From the NCBI RefSeq assembly GCF_002776695.1, contig NZ_LFJC01000003.1, forward strand, positions 4,327,971-4,391,970: 64,000 bases of DNA, written 5' to 3'. The translations under genes and the position numbers were made by a program. Every line of letters begins with the position of its first letter. The first letter of the stretch is position 1. The notes under the pieces are model-generated. The model worked only from the letters and a program-made list of their open reading frames with translations, was not told where the DNA came from and searched no databases. Source of the DNA: Bradyrhizobium nitroreducens (GTDB lineage Bacteria > Pseudomonadota > Alphaproteobacteria > Rhizobiales > Xanthobacteraceae). Positions 34,323-42,596 of this stretch are shown piece after piece.

Positions 34323-36119
34323 TTGCTTGACCGAACGCAGCCTGATCCAAACCAGAGCGCCGAGGATGTCGCATCCGGCGGCGTGCCGGAGCAATCTTCC
34401 GGAGACAAGCCGCAGGGCTTCCGACCGCTGAACTGGCTGAAGCGCGCCGGGCAGTTCTTCTTCGCGCTATCCTTCTCCAGCCTGACCCGCCGCATCGTCT
34501 CGCTCAACCTCGCCGGCCTCGTCGCGCTGGTTGCCAGCATCCTCTATCTGTCGCAATTCCGCGCCGGCCTGATCGATGCGCGGGCGCAGAGCCTCCTGGT
34601 CCAGGCCGAGATCATCGCCGGCGCCATCGCGGCCTCCGCCACGGTGCAGACCAATGCCATCACCATCGATCCCGACCGGCTGCTCGACCTCAAGCCGGGC
34701 GAGACCTATGGCGGCTCGGACGAATATTCGCCGCTGGACTTCCCGATCAATCCGGAGCGCGTCGCGCCGGTGCTGCGCACGCTGATCTCGCCGACCAAGA
34801 CCCGCGCCCGCATCTACGATCCGAACGGCAGCCTCTTGGTCGACAGCCGCAACCTCGAAAACGTGCTGCGCTACAATCTGCCGCCGCCGGCCGAGAAGCC
34901 CGGCATCGTCGAGCGCGGCATGGTCGCGGTGCGCACCTGGCTGAACCGCGGCGACCTGCCGCTCTATCGCGAGCTCGGCCCCGAGAACGGCAACGGTTAT
35001 GCGGAGGTGGCCGACGCGCTCCAGGGCCAGAAGCGCTCGATGGTGCGGGTCAATGCGCGCGGCGAGGTGATCGTCTCGGTCGCGGTTCCCGTGCTGCGCT
35101 CGCGCGCGATCCACGGCGCCCTGATGCTGTCGACGCAAGGCGACGACATCGACCAGATGGTCACCGCCGAGCGCCTCGCGATCCTCAAGGTCGGCGGCGT
35201 CGCGGCCGCCGTCATGATCATGCTGTCGCTGCTGCTCGCCAGCACGATCGCAGGTCCCGTGCGCCGGCTCGCCGACAGCGCCGAGCGCGTCCGCCGACGC
35301 ATCAAGGCCCGTATCGAGATTCCCGATTTCACCCGCCGCCGCGACGAGATCGGCCATCTCTCCGGCGCGCTGCGCGACATGACGAGCGCGCTCTACAGCC
35401 GCATCGAGGCGATCGAGATGTTCGCCGCCGACGTCGCGCATGAGCTGAAGAACCCATTGACCTCGCTGCGCTCGGCGGTCGAGACGCTGCCGCTGGCGCG
35501 CAACGAGACCAGCCGCGCGCGCCTGCTCGAGGTGATCGAGCACGACGTCAAGCGGCTCGACCGCCTGATCTCCGACATCTCCGACGCCAGCCGCCTCGAT
35601 GCCGAATTGCAGCGCCAGGATGCGATCCCGGTCGATCTGCGCCGCCTGCTGACGACGCTGGTGTCGGTCGCCAACGAAACCAAGCTCGGCCATGACGTCG
35701 CGGTCGAGACGCGCTTCGAGGGCCGTAGCCCGACCGACACCTTCGCCGTGAGCGGCCACGATTCACGGCTCGGACAGGTCGTCTCCAACCTGCTCTCCAA
35801 CGCGCAATCCTTCTCCGAACGCGGCAGCAAGGTGCGCCTCACCTGCCGCCGCGTCCGCGGCGAGATCGAGATCGTGGTCGACGACGACGGCCCCGGCATC
35901 CGCGACGACGCGCTGGAGCGCATCTTCGAGCGCTTCTACACCGATCGTCCGCATCAGGGTTTTGGCCAGAACTCCGGCCTCGGCCTGTCGATCTCCAAGC
36001 AGATCGTCGATGCCCATGGCGGACGCATCTGGGCCGAGAACCGCGCAGGTCCGCCCGATGACGAAGGTGTTCCGACCGTCACGGGCGCGCGCTTCGTGGT
36101 GAGGCTGCCGGCGCTATGA
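34323..36119 (+). CDS. chvG: Sensor histidine kinase ChvG
   Basis: A 598-residue membrane kinase. Order: cytoplasmic N-terminus, TM1 (LNLAGLVALVASILYLSQF, about 61-79), a periplasmic sensor of about 210 residues (ChvG/ExoS type, stimulation domain), TM2 (GVAAAVMIMLSLLLASTIAG, about 290-311), HAMP, DHp with phospho-His373 in DVAHELKNPLTSL, and ATPase boxes VVSNLLSNAQSF and DDDGPGI. Upstream frame is closed at 34317, so translation must begin with TTG at 34323 or GTG at 34383. The stop overlaps the hprK start. Confidence 0.92.
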   Translation: MLDRTQPDPNQSAEDVASGGVPEQSSGDKPQGFRPLNWLKRAGQFFFALSFSSLTRRIVSLNLAGLVALVASILYLSQFRAGLIDARAQSLLVQAEIIAGAIAASATVQTNAITIDPDRLLDLKPGETYGGSDEYSPLDFPINPERVAPVLRTLISPTKTRARIYDPNGSLLVDSRNLENVLRYNLPPPAEKPGIVERGMVAVRTWLNRGDLPLYRELGPENGNGYAEVADALQGQKRSMVRVNARGEVIVSVAVPVLRSRAIHGALMLSTQGDDIDQMVTAERLAILKVGGVAAAVMIMLSLLLASTIAGPVRRLADSAERVRRRIKARIEIPDFTRRRDEIGHLSGALRDMTSALYSRIEAIEMFAADVAHELKNPLTSLRSAVETLPLARNETSRARLLEVIEHDVKRLDRLISDISDASRLDAELQRQDAIPVDLRRLLTTLVSVANETKLGHDVAVETRFEGRSPTDTFAVSGHDSRLGQVVSNLLSNAQSFSERGSKVRLTCRRVRGEIEIVVDDDGPGIRDDALERIFERFYTDRPHQGFGQNSGLGLSISKQIVDAHGGRIWAENRAGPPDDEGVPTVTGARFVVRLPAL

Positions 36120-36670
36120 GCCAAGGCAGCTTGAACGAAGACAGCCTGAACGACGGCGAGCCCAGCGTTCACGCCTCCGCGGTCAAGGTCGGGCATCTGG
36201 CGGTGCTGATCCGCGGGCCCTCGGGCTCCGGCAAGTCGCGCCTTGCCTTTGATTTGATCATGGCGGGCCGCGCTGGGGTGATCGAAAGGGCCGTTCTGGT
36301 CGGGGACGACCGTGTCCATCTGGCGACAGTCGGCCATGAAATTGAGGTCCGGCCCGCGCCGCGCCTGGCCGGCCTGATCGAGATCCGGGGCCTCGGGATT
36401 CGCCGCTGCGACTTCGTGGAGCATGCGACCGTCGGTCTCGTGGTCGATCTGGGCGCCGCGGACGCGGAGCGCCTGCCGCCGGCCGAATCCCTGAAAACCA
36501 GCATTTCTGGTGTCGAAATACCGCGAATCCCCGTTGCGCGCGACTATTCGCCCCTCCCGCTGGTTGTCGCGGCCTTGACCACTACCAAGAGTTCATCTTC
36601 CGTTAACCTTTCCGGCGATTGTTTGAAGGGAAATGGTAACCATATGAACCCCACTATCGCGACCGAATAG
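36116..36670 (+). CDS. hprK: HPr kinase/phosphorylase, short form
   Basis: A 184-residue protein with the P-loop LIRGPSGSGKSRLAFDL and the HprK signature IEIRGLGIRRCDF. It lacks the N-terminal domain of Firmicutes HprK, which is usual for alphaproteobacteria. It phosphorylates and dephosphorylates HPr on Ser. It overlaps chvG by four bases and is followed by EIIA and HPr genes, so envelope sensing and PTS state are co-expressed. The C-terminus after about residue 155 is Ser/Thr/Asn-rich and poorly conserved-looking. Confidence 0.9.
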   Translation: MSQGSLNEDSLNDGEPSVHASAVKVGHLAVLIRGPSGSGKSRLAFDLIMAGRAGVIERAVLVGDDRVHLATVGHEIEVRPAPRLAGLIEIRGLGIRRCDFVEHATVGLVVDLGAADAERLPPAESLKTSISGVEIPRIPVARDYSPLPLVVAALTTTKSSSSVNLSGDCLKGNGNHMNPTIATE

Positions 36671-36803
36671 ACCGGCGCAGCTCCCCTCATCCATCCGTCT
36701 AGATTCAGGGAGATACGCAACATCCCCTCTTGCGCGGGGGCTCTGGATGGTCAAAGTGGCGCGTTCGTGCGGTGCACCAAAAGCGCCCGCGAGGAGTTTT
36801 CCG

Positions 36804-37205
36804 ATGATTGGTCTAGTACTTGTGACCCACGGGCGCCTTGCCGACGAATTCAAGGCAGCGCTTGAACATGTCATGGGCCCACAAAAGCAAATCGAAGCGA
36901 TCACGATCGGCGCCGAAGATGATTCCGATCTCTGTCGAAGCGACATCATCGAGGCGGTTAACCGCGTCGATTCCGGCGACGGCGTTGCGATCCTCACCGA
37001 CATGTTCGGCGGCACGCCGTCGAACCTCGCAATATCCTGCATGAGCCGGCCCAAGGTCGAAGTGCTCGCGGGCATCAACCTTCCCATGCTGGTGAAGCTC
37101 GCCAAGGTGCGCGAGGAGCGTCCGCTACCCGACGCGATCGCGATGGCGCAGGAAGCGGGCCGCAAATACGTCACCATCGCCAGCCGGGTGCTCGCCGGCA
37201 AATGA
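36804..37205 (+). CDS. PTS EIIA component (mannose family)
   Basis: A 133-residue protein of the EIIA-Man type. The phospho-acceptor is His9 in LVLVTHGRLADEF, and AILTDMFGGTPSNLA is the second family signature. The ATG at 36804 has GAGGAG upstream and is preferred over an in-frame ATG at 36747. No sugar permease (EIIB/C/D) accompanies it, so it is a regulatory PTS component that takes phosphate from HPr. It overlaps the HPr start by four bases. Confidence 0.92.
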   Translation: MIGLVLVTHGRLADEFKAALEHVMGPQKQIEAITIGAEDDSDLCRSDIIEAVNRVDSGDGVAILTDMFGGTPSNLAISCMSRPKVEVLAGINLPMLVKLAKVREERPLPDAIAMAQEAGRKYVTIASRVLAGK

Positions 37206-37519
37206 GCGACGAGGCGCCACAAGCGGGGACAGGCGTGCCCGCGGGCGCGATTTCCAAGGATCTCCTGATCATCAACAAGCGCGGCCTGCACGCCCGCGCC
37301 TCCGCGAAATTCGTCCAGGCGGTCGAGCGTTTCGACGCGCAGGTCTGGGTCACGCGCGGCGGCGAGACCGTCGGCGGCACCTCGATCATGGGCCTGATGA
37401 TGCTCGCCGCAGGACCGGGCACGACCATCACCGTCGCCGCCGCCGGCAATGACGCCGAAGCCGCGCTCGCGGCGATCACCGAGCTCGTTGAAAGCAAGTT
37501 CAACGAGGAAGGGATATAG
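37202..37519 (+). CDS. Phosphocarrier protein HPr
   Basis: A 105-residue HPr with a short N-terminal extension. His30 (NKRGLHARASAKF) is the EI phosphorylation site and Ser61 (GGTSIMGLMML) is at the position modified by HprK. Encoded together with HprK and EIIA, it forms the output end of the chvGI-PTS cluster. Enzyme I is not in the window. Confidence 0.93.
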   Translation: MSDEAPQAGTGVPAGAISKDLLIINKRGLHARASAKFVQAVERFDAQVWVTRGGETVGGTSIMGLMMLAAGPGTTITVAAAGNDAEAALAAITELVESKFNEEGI

Positions 37520-37524
37520 GCCTC

Positions 37525-37650
37525 TCTCGTGTCCCGGACGCGGTGCGGCGCGGAGTGCCGCACCGCAGAGCCGGGACCCATGCCTCGACAATTGGACCCC
37601 GGATCTGCAGCACACCGCTACGCGCAGCGCTGCGTCCGGGGAACGTCCGT
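37525..37650. repeat. Intergenic palindromic repeat (CCGGGAC class)
   Basis: GTGTCCCGGACGCGGTGCGG at the left and GCTGCGTCCGGGGAACG at the right flank GAGCCGGGACCCATG and GGACCCCGGATCTG arms; same family as 3838-3980. It lies between convergent genes. Confidence 0.75.
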
Positions 37651-37659
37651 CCCGTTGCG

Positions 37660-39285
37660 TTACTGCTTGGGCGGCGCGATGTAGACGTTCCAGCTCATCG
37701 ACGGACCGGCCCTGCCGTGGGTGAAGCGGCGCGTGGTCATCACCATGCGCTCGGCGTTCGGCGCGACGTCCGAGACCCACTTCTCGAACGCGGGCAGCCG
37801 GCCATCGGTCGGATCGAACACGCCGATGAAGCCGTATTTCTTGACGTCGTCGAGCGAGGTCAATCCGGAGGCCCAGGCCTCGTTCGGCGTGAACGCGGCC
37901 GGATGATCCGGGCTGTAGAACACCATCGGCTGGATCGTCTCCATCGTTCCCGCAACGACCGCCCAGCGCGAGGCGAAGCGCGCGTGCCAGGCCTGGGTCA
38001 GCTCGCGCGCGAGATCCGAGCGCGCGCCATAGGTTGCGGTGTTGCCGGCATTGGCCGCCATCTCGCGCGCGGCGATCCAGGGCGAGGCGGCCAGCGTCGC
38101 CGCGCTGAGCACGAGCCAGATCGCGGCGATGTTGAACAGGCTCGCGCCCTGCACGCGCAATGCAGGGATCGCGACCAGCGCCAGCGGCACCAGGAAGAAC
38201 AGCGAGATGCCCCAATCGGTCTTCATGTAGATGCTGAAGACTAGCGCGCCGAGCGGCGGGCCGAGCGCGACGATGATCTGGATGATCCACACGTTCAGCG
38301 CTTGCGAAAGATTGACGCCCGGATTGGCGCCGCGCCGCCAGGCCCGCGTGACGATGTACAATGGCGCGCGCGCGAGCAGCGTCAACCACGGCGGCACCAG
38401 CGCCATTGCGAGCGCGGCCAGCGCCACCGGCAATGCAAGCAGTCCGAGATTATGCAGCATGTAGCCGGCGACGAGCTGATGCACCTGGCTGGCGTCCTGG
38501 AGACTGTAGGTGTCGCCGGCATAGGTCAGCGGCACGAAATGCGCATCCGCCAGCCAGACGATGTGCGGGATCATCGCCACCGCCATCGTCACGATGGCGA
38601 CCCATGGCGCCGGCGAGGACAGGAATTTCAGCCGCTCGGGATGAATCAGCGCGGCAAGGCCGATGGCGCCGATCATCGTCAGCACCCAGTATTTGGTCAT
38701 CAGCGCCAGCGCGCCGGCGAGCCCGAGCCAGATGCCCGACTGCCAGCTCCGCTTCTCGAACGCGTTGAGATAGGCGAGCACCAGCAGCGGCAGCGTGACG
38801 AGCTGCAGCAGATCGGGGTTGTACTTGAAGCCCTTGAAATTGAAGATCGGGTAGAGCGCGACCATCACCACGACCAGGAACGCGCGGCGCGCATCCACGA
38901 CGCGCAAGGCCACCAGCCAGCAGATCACCATGCCGACGCCGACCGTCGCCATCGCCAGCGCATAGGTCGCCCAGTCCGTGGCCGGGAATGCCATGAACCA
39001 GAGGCCGGCGACCCAGCCCGACAGAGGCGGATGCTTGCCGTAGCCCCAGAGGAATTTCTGGCCCCAGCCATAGGCTTCCGCGACGTCCATGTGAACGTCC
39101 TGCGCCGCCTTGAGATTGATCAGGATGAAGGTCCAGAGCACCGCATGCAGGATGGCGAGCTGGATCACCAGCCACAATCTCGCCTCGGGGCGGACCGCGC
39201 AGGCAACCAGCCAGGCCCGGAAGCGGTCAAAGCTCAGGCGGGTCTTCGGACGCGCCCTCACGGTGGGGATCGAGGTGGTCGACAT
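37660..39285 (-). CDS. Glycosyltransferase family 39-like integral membrane protein
   Basis: A 541-residue protein with about ten to twelve hydrophobic segments and the GT-C layout: an acidic pair after the first segment (DVHMDVAEAYGWGQKFLWGY, then GKHPPLSGW), as in dolichyl/undecaprenyl-phosphate-mannose-dependent protein or lipid A glycosyltransferases (PMT/ArnT). The C-terminal 110 residues are soluble and probably periplasmic (VFDPTDGRLPAFEKW). It would transfer a sugar from a lipid donor to an envelope acceptor; donor and acceptor are unknown. Confidence 0.82.
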   Translation of the reverse strand: MSTTSIPTVRARPKTRLSFDRFRAWLVACAVRPEARLWLVIQLAILHAVLWTFILINLKAAQDVHMDVAEAYGWGQKFLWGYGKHPPLSGWVAGLWFMAFPATDWATYALAMATVGVGMVICWLVALRVVDARRAFLVVVMVALYPIFNFKGFKYNPDLLQLVTLPLLVLAYLNAFEKRSWQSGIWLGLAGALALMTKYWVLTMIGAIGLAALIHPERLKFLSSPAPWVAIVTMAVAMIPHIVWLADAHFVPLTYAGDTYSLQDASQVHQLVAGYMLHNLGLLALPVALAALAMALVPPWLTLLARAPLYIVTRAWRRGANPGVNLSQALNVWIIQIIVALGPPLGALVFSIYMKTDWGISLFFLVPLALVAIPALRVQGASLFNIAAIWLVLSAATLAASPWIAAREMAANAGNTATYGARSDLARELTQAWHARFASRWAVVAGTMETIQPMVFYSPDHPAAFTPNEAWASGLTSLDDVKKYGFIGVFDPTDGRLPAFEKWVSDVAPNAERMVMTTRRFTHGRAGPSMSWNVYIAPPKQ

Positions 39286-39399
39286 GGGCGCTTGCCTAGC
39301 GCGTTTTGGGCGATCGTGGAATCAGCTTGGCGTGAACAAAGGCCCTGAAAATACTGCAATAAGGTTGCCGCACGGGGATGTGAGTGGTATCCCGCGCCC

Positions 39400-41211
39400 A
39401 TGACGACCGTCCCCATTTCCAACATCCGCAATTTCTCCATCGTCGCCCATATCGACCATGGCAAATCGACGCTGGCCGACCGCCTGATCCAGATGACCGG
39501 CGGCCTCTCCGACCGCGAGATGGCGGGCAAGGAGCAGGTGCTCGATTCCATGGACATCGAGCGCGAGCGCGGCATCACCATCAAGGCGCAGACGGTGCGC
39601 CTGCAGTACCGCGCCAAGGACGGCAAGGATTACATCTTCAACCTGATGGACACGCCCGGCCATGTCGACTTCGCCTACGAAGTCTCGCGGTCGCTGGCGG
39701 CGTGCGAAGGTTCCCTGCTGGTGGTCGACGCCAGCCAGGGCGTCGAGGCGCAGACGCTCGCCAACGTCTACCAGGCCCTCGACAACAATCACGAGATCGT
39801 GCCGGTCCTGAACAAGGTCGACCTCCCCGCGGCCGAGCCCGAGAAGGTCAAGCAGCAGATCGAGGACGTCATCGGCATCGACGCCTCCGACGCCGTGATG
39901 ATCTCGGCCAAGACCGGCCTCGGCGTGCCCGACGTGCTGGAAGCCATCGTCACCCGCCTGCCGCCGCCGAAGGGCGATCGCGATGCGACCTTGAAGGCGC
40001 TGCTGGTCGACAGCTGGTACGACGTCTATCTCGGCGTCGTCGTTCTCATCCGCGTCGTCGACGGCGTCATGAAGAAGGGCAGCCGCGTGCGCATGATGGG
40101 CACGGGCGCGGCCTACGACGTCGAGCGCGTCGGCTTCTTCACGCCGAAGATGCAGCAGGTCGACGAGCTCGGCCCCGGCGAGATCGGCTTCATCACCGCC
40201 GCGATCAAGGAAGTCGCCGACACCCGCGTCGGCGACACCATCACCGACGACCGGAAGCCGGTGACGGAGATGCTGCCGGGCTTCAAGCCGGCGATCCCCG
40301 TGGTGTTCTGCGGCCTGTTCCCGGTCGACGCCGACGACTTCGAAACGCTGCGCGCCGCGATGGGCAAGCTGCGCCTCAACGACGCCAGCTTCTCCTTCGA
40401 GATGGAAACCTCGGCCGCGCTCGGCTTCGGCTTCCGCTGCGGCTTCCTCGGCCTGTTGCATCTCGAGATCATCCAGGAGCGGCTGTCGCGCGAGTTCGAT
40501 CTCAATTTGATCGCGACCGCGCCGAGCGTGATCTACAAGATGAAGCTCACCGACGGCACCGAGCTCGAGATCCACAATCCCGTCGACATGCCCGACGTCG
40601 TCAAGATCGAGAAGATCCAGGAGCCCTGGATCGAGGCGACGATCATGACGCCCGACGAATATCTCGGCAGCGTGCTGAAGCTTTGCCAGGATCGCCGCGG
40701 CTCGCAGAAGGAGCTGACTTACGTCGGCTCCCGCGCGATGGTGAAGTACGATCTGCCGCTGAACGAAGTGGTGTTCGACTTCTACGACCGCCTGAAGTCG
40801 GTCTCCAAGGGCTACGCCTCGTTCGACTATCATCTCACCGACTACAAGCCGGCCGATCTCGTCAAGATGCAGATCCTGGTCAACGCCGAGCCGGTCGACG
40901 CGCTCTCGATGCTGGTGCATCGCACCCGCGCCGAGGGCCGCGGCCGCGCCATGGTCGAGAAGATGAAGGAGCTGATCCCGCCGCACATGTTCCAGATCCC
41001 GATCCAGGCGGCGATCGGCGGCAAGGTGATCGCCCGCGAGACGGTACGCGCCCTGCGCAAGGACGTCACCGCGAAGTGCTATGGCGGCGACATCACGCGT
41101 AAGCGAAAACTTCTGGAGAAGCAGAAGGAAGGCAAGAAGAAGATGCGGCAGTTCGGCAAGGTCGACATCCCGCAGGAAGCCTTCATTGCCGCGCTGAAGG
41201 TGGATAGCTGA
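39400..41211 (+). CDS. lepA: Translation elongation factor 4 (LepA)
   Basis: A 603-residue translational GTPase. G1 is AHIDHGKSTLADR, G3 DTPGHVDFAYE, and G4 NKVDL; the LepA-specific C-terminal region includes RGSQKELTYV, YASFDYHLTDYKPADLVKM and the terminal CYGGDITRKRKLLEKQKEG. EF4 back-translocates or remodels stalled ribosomes. The start at 39400 matches family length. No lepB is adjacent, unlike enterobacteria; signal peptidase is at 2477-3253. Confidence 0.96.
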   Translation: MTTVPISNIRNFSIVAHIDHGKSTLADRLIQMTGGLSDREMAGKEQVLDSMDIERERGITIKAQTVRLQYRAKDGKDYIFNLMDTPGHVDFAYEVSRSLAACEGSLLVVDASQGVEAQTLANVYQALDNNHEIVPVLNKVDLPAAEPEKVKQQIEDVIGIDASDAVMISAKTGLGVPDVLEAIVTRLPPPKGDRDATLKALLVDSWYDVYLGVVVLIRVVDGVMKKGSRVRMMGTGAAYDVERVGFFTPKMQQVDELGPGEIGFITAAIKEVADTRVGDTITDDRKPVTEMLPGFKPAIPVVFCGLFPVDADDFETLRAAMGKLRLNDASFSFEMETSAALGFGFRCGFLGLLHLEIIQERLSREFDLNLIATAPSVIYKMKLTDGTELEIHNPVDMPDVVKIEKIQEPWIEATIMTPDEYLGSVLKLCQDRRGSQKELTYVGSRAMVKYDLPLNEVVFDFYDRLKSVSKGYASFDYHLTDYKPADLVKMQILVNAEPVDALSMLVHRTRAEGRGRAMVEKMKELIPPHMFQIPIQAAIGGKVIARETVRALRKDVTAKCYGGDITRKRKLLEKQKEGKKKMRQFGKVDIPQEAFIAALKVDS

Positions 41212-41277
41212 GGCGACGCCGGGGCCGGGGCGGCCCGGCCTCCGGGGCCGACAAACAGGCGCTCTCCCGGGCGGCAA

Positions 41278-41313
41278 ACAAAAAGTGCGAAAACAACCCC
41301 ATGCACAGTAGCC
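41278..41313. repeat. Dispersed 27-nt conserved element, copy 2
   Basis: Identical to 13332-13358 from TGCGAAAACAACCCCATGCA through seven more bases, with one extra G after the preceding A-run. Confidence 0.7.
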
Positions 41314-41340
41314 GCCCCTTGGCGGCATTATGCTTTTTTT
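41312..41340 (+). terminator. Candidate terminator after lepA
   Basis: Six-bp GC stem with a CCTT loop and a run of six T after a seven-base gap. The gap makes it imperfect as an intrinsic terminator. Confidence 0.45.
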
Positions 41341-41521
41341 GATTTTCAGAATTGGATTTGCCCCGACGGGCAAAACAGCGGTAGTATCTCATCGTCGCGC
41401 CCCGTGGCCGGCAGGGCCTTGACTGCCGCCATCCAGCGGCGGAATTGACGGCACCTTTAACGCGGCGGCAAGGCCCGCTATATTGTCAGGTAAATTCAGC
41501 CGTTCTCACCGGAAAGCTGTC

Positions 41522-41764
41522 ATGGCCGACATCACGGTACATCTCGACGACGAGCTCTACGAAAAGGCTTCGCGTGTCGCCGGGCGGGACAATGTGAGCG
41601 TGAAAGAACTCGTCGAGGAGGTCATGCGCCGCCATCTGGACTACGTCGAGGTGGTGCAGGATTTCTCGAAAATGCCGCCGCTCTCGCTCGAGAACTACGA
41701 ACTCCATCGCGATGCCGACGAAAGCGATGAGGACTACGCGTTCAGGCGCTCGCTTTTCCAGTGA
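41522..41764 (+). CDS. Ribbon-helix-helix antitoxin-like protein
   Basis: An 80-residue protein. The N-terminus ADITVHLDDELYEKASRVAG and following helix (VSVKELVEEVMRRHL) fit the beta-alpha-alpha RHH DNA-binding fold of type II antitoxins; the C-terminal half is acidic (DADESDEDYAFR) and probably disordered until bound to the toxin. The ATG at 41522 is chosen because the RHH strand begins there. The downstream gene starts 7 bases after its stop. Confidence 0.65.
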   Translation: MADITVHLDDELYEKASRVAGRDNVSVKELVEEVMRRHLDYVEVVQDFSKMPPLSLENYELHRDADESDEDYAFRRSLFQ

Positions 41765-41771
41765 GACCGGA

Positions 41772-42242
41772 ATGGCTCCGCCCTTCCGACGCGGCGACAT
41801 GGTCTGGAGTTATTTTCCCTTCGCTGAGACTCCCGACATACCCGCGCGCACCCGACACGCGGCGATCATCATCGGCGCTTTTTCTGCAATCGACGCTGCC
41901 AGGATGCTGGGACACCCGGCGCCGGCGTACGGCGCCGCGGTTGCAGTTTACACCTCGTCCCAAGTCAGGAAGTTCGGCGACAATCTGCCGATCGGGATCA
42001 TCCAAGTGCCTTTGGACAGAGCGCGCCAGAACAAGAACAACTCCGCATTCTTCATCGATACCCGCGTCCGGGCATATCTTCCGATTCACAAGGACTACTT
42101 CCCCGATCTGGATGCGCCGGATCATGGGCTGATCGCGTCAATCGATCCGGGGTTGTTTAGACGCATCATGGAAGAGTTCGCACGGGTCAATGAGCGGGCG
42201 CGGGAGCAGATCGTGACAGTCGGCCCACTCCGGCCGCGTTGA
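41772..42242 (+). CDS. PemK/MazF-like toxin candidate
   Basis: A 156-residue protein that opens FRRGDMVWSYFPFAE and continues RTRHAAIIIGA, which resembles the first strands of PemK/MazF endoribonucleases (RGDIVWV...RPAVVI). A second hallmark region may be IGIIQVPLDRARQ. It is longer than typical MazF (about 110 residues). Position directly after an RHH protein supports a toxin-antitoxin pair. Activity is not shown by sequence; an alternative is a non-toxic PemK-fold protein. Confidence 0.5.
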   Translation: MAPPFRRGDMVWSYFPFAETPDIPARTRHAAIIIGAFSAIDAARMLGHPAPAYGAAVAVYTSSQVRKFGDNLPIGIIQVPLDRARQNKNNSAFFIDTRVRAYLPIHKDYFPDLDAPDHGLIASIDPGLFRRIMEEFARVNERAREQIVTVGPLRPR

Positions 42243-42596
42243 TAGTTCGTAGGGCGGGTTTAGTTCTTGCGAAGCCCATCATCCACGCTTGATCCGACAT
42301 GTGAGTACAAGCTTTACGGTCTCGCTTCGCTCTATCCATTCCACGAGTTCTTTGCGCAGCAGAGCGCGCGCCTCGGCGATTGCCCTGCCCCCGGCCGCAC
42401 CCTGCCTTTTTGACCCCTTTGCTCCGTCGGGCAAAACAGGGGTATGGTGGCAAATTGGAAGGATGTGTGCGAGCCCCGGCGACTGCCGGGGGTATCCTAT
42501 CATTTCGACCGCCGATCTGCTTTCGATGACTCGAGCAAGCCATCAACCTACGCCAGCTTCCGGCGCCGGCAGATTGGAAGTTGCAGCGTCTCCTCC
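42243..42596. repeat. Gene-free spacer with repeats
   Basis: A 354-base spacer. At 42264-42350 is a repeat (TTCTTGCGAAGCCCATCATC ... CTCTATCCATTCCACGAG) related in the same direction to 45296-45415. At 42418-42437 is TTTGCTCCGTCGGGCAAAAC, related to 41357-41376. No gene was accepted here. Confidence 0.65.

Larger units (their letters stand above)
41212..41521. other. lepA downstream spacer with repeat elements
   Basis: A 310-base gap without a gene. It holds copy 2 of the 27-nt element (41287-41313), a stem-loop GCCGCC-CCTT-GGCGGC (41312-41327) with a T-run at 41335-41340, and a TTTGCCC-CGAC-GGGCAAA hairpin (41357-41375). The last has a relative at 42418-42437, on the other side of the toxin-antitoxin pair. 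Confidence 0.65.

Noticed and set aside
39322..41373. 683-codon minus-strand frame opposite lepA
   Set aside because: lepA is unambiguous; the opposite frame is low-complexity.
42279..42503. 74-codon minus-strand ORF in the repeat spacer
   Set aside because: It runs through dispersed repeat sequence; similar spurious ORFs arise wherever this repeat occurs.
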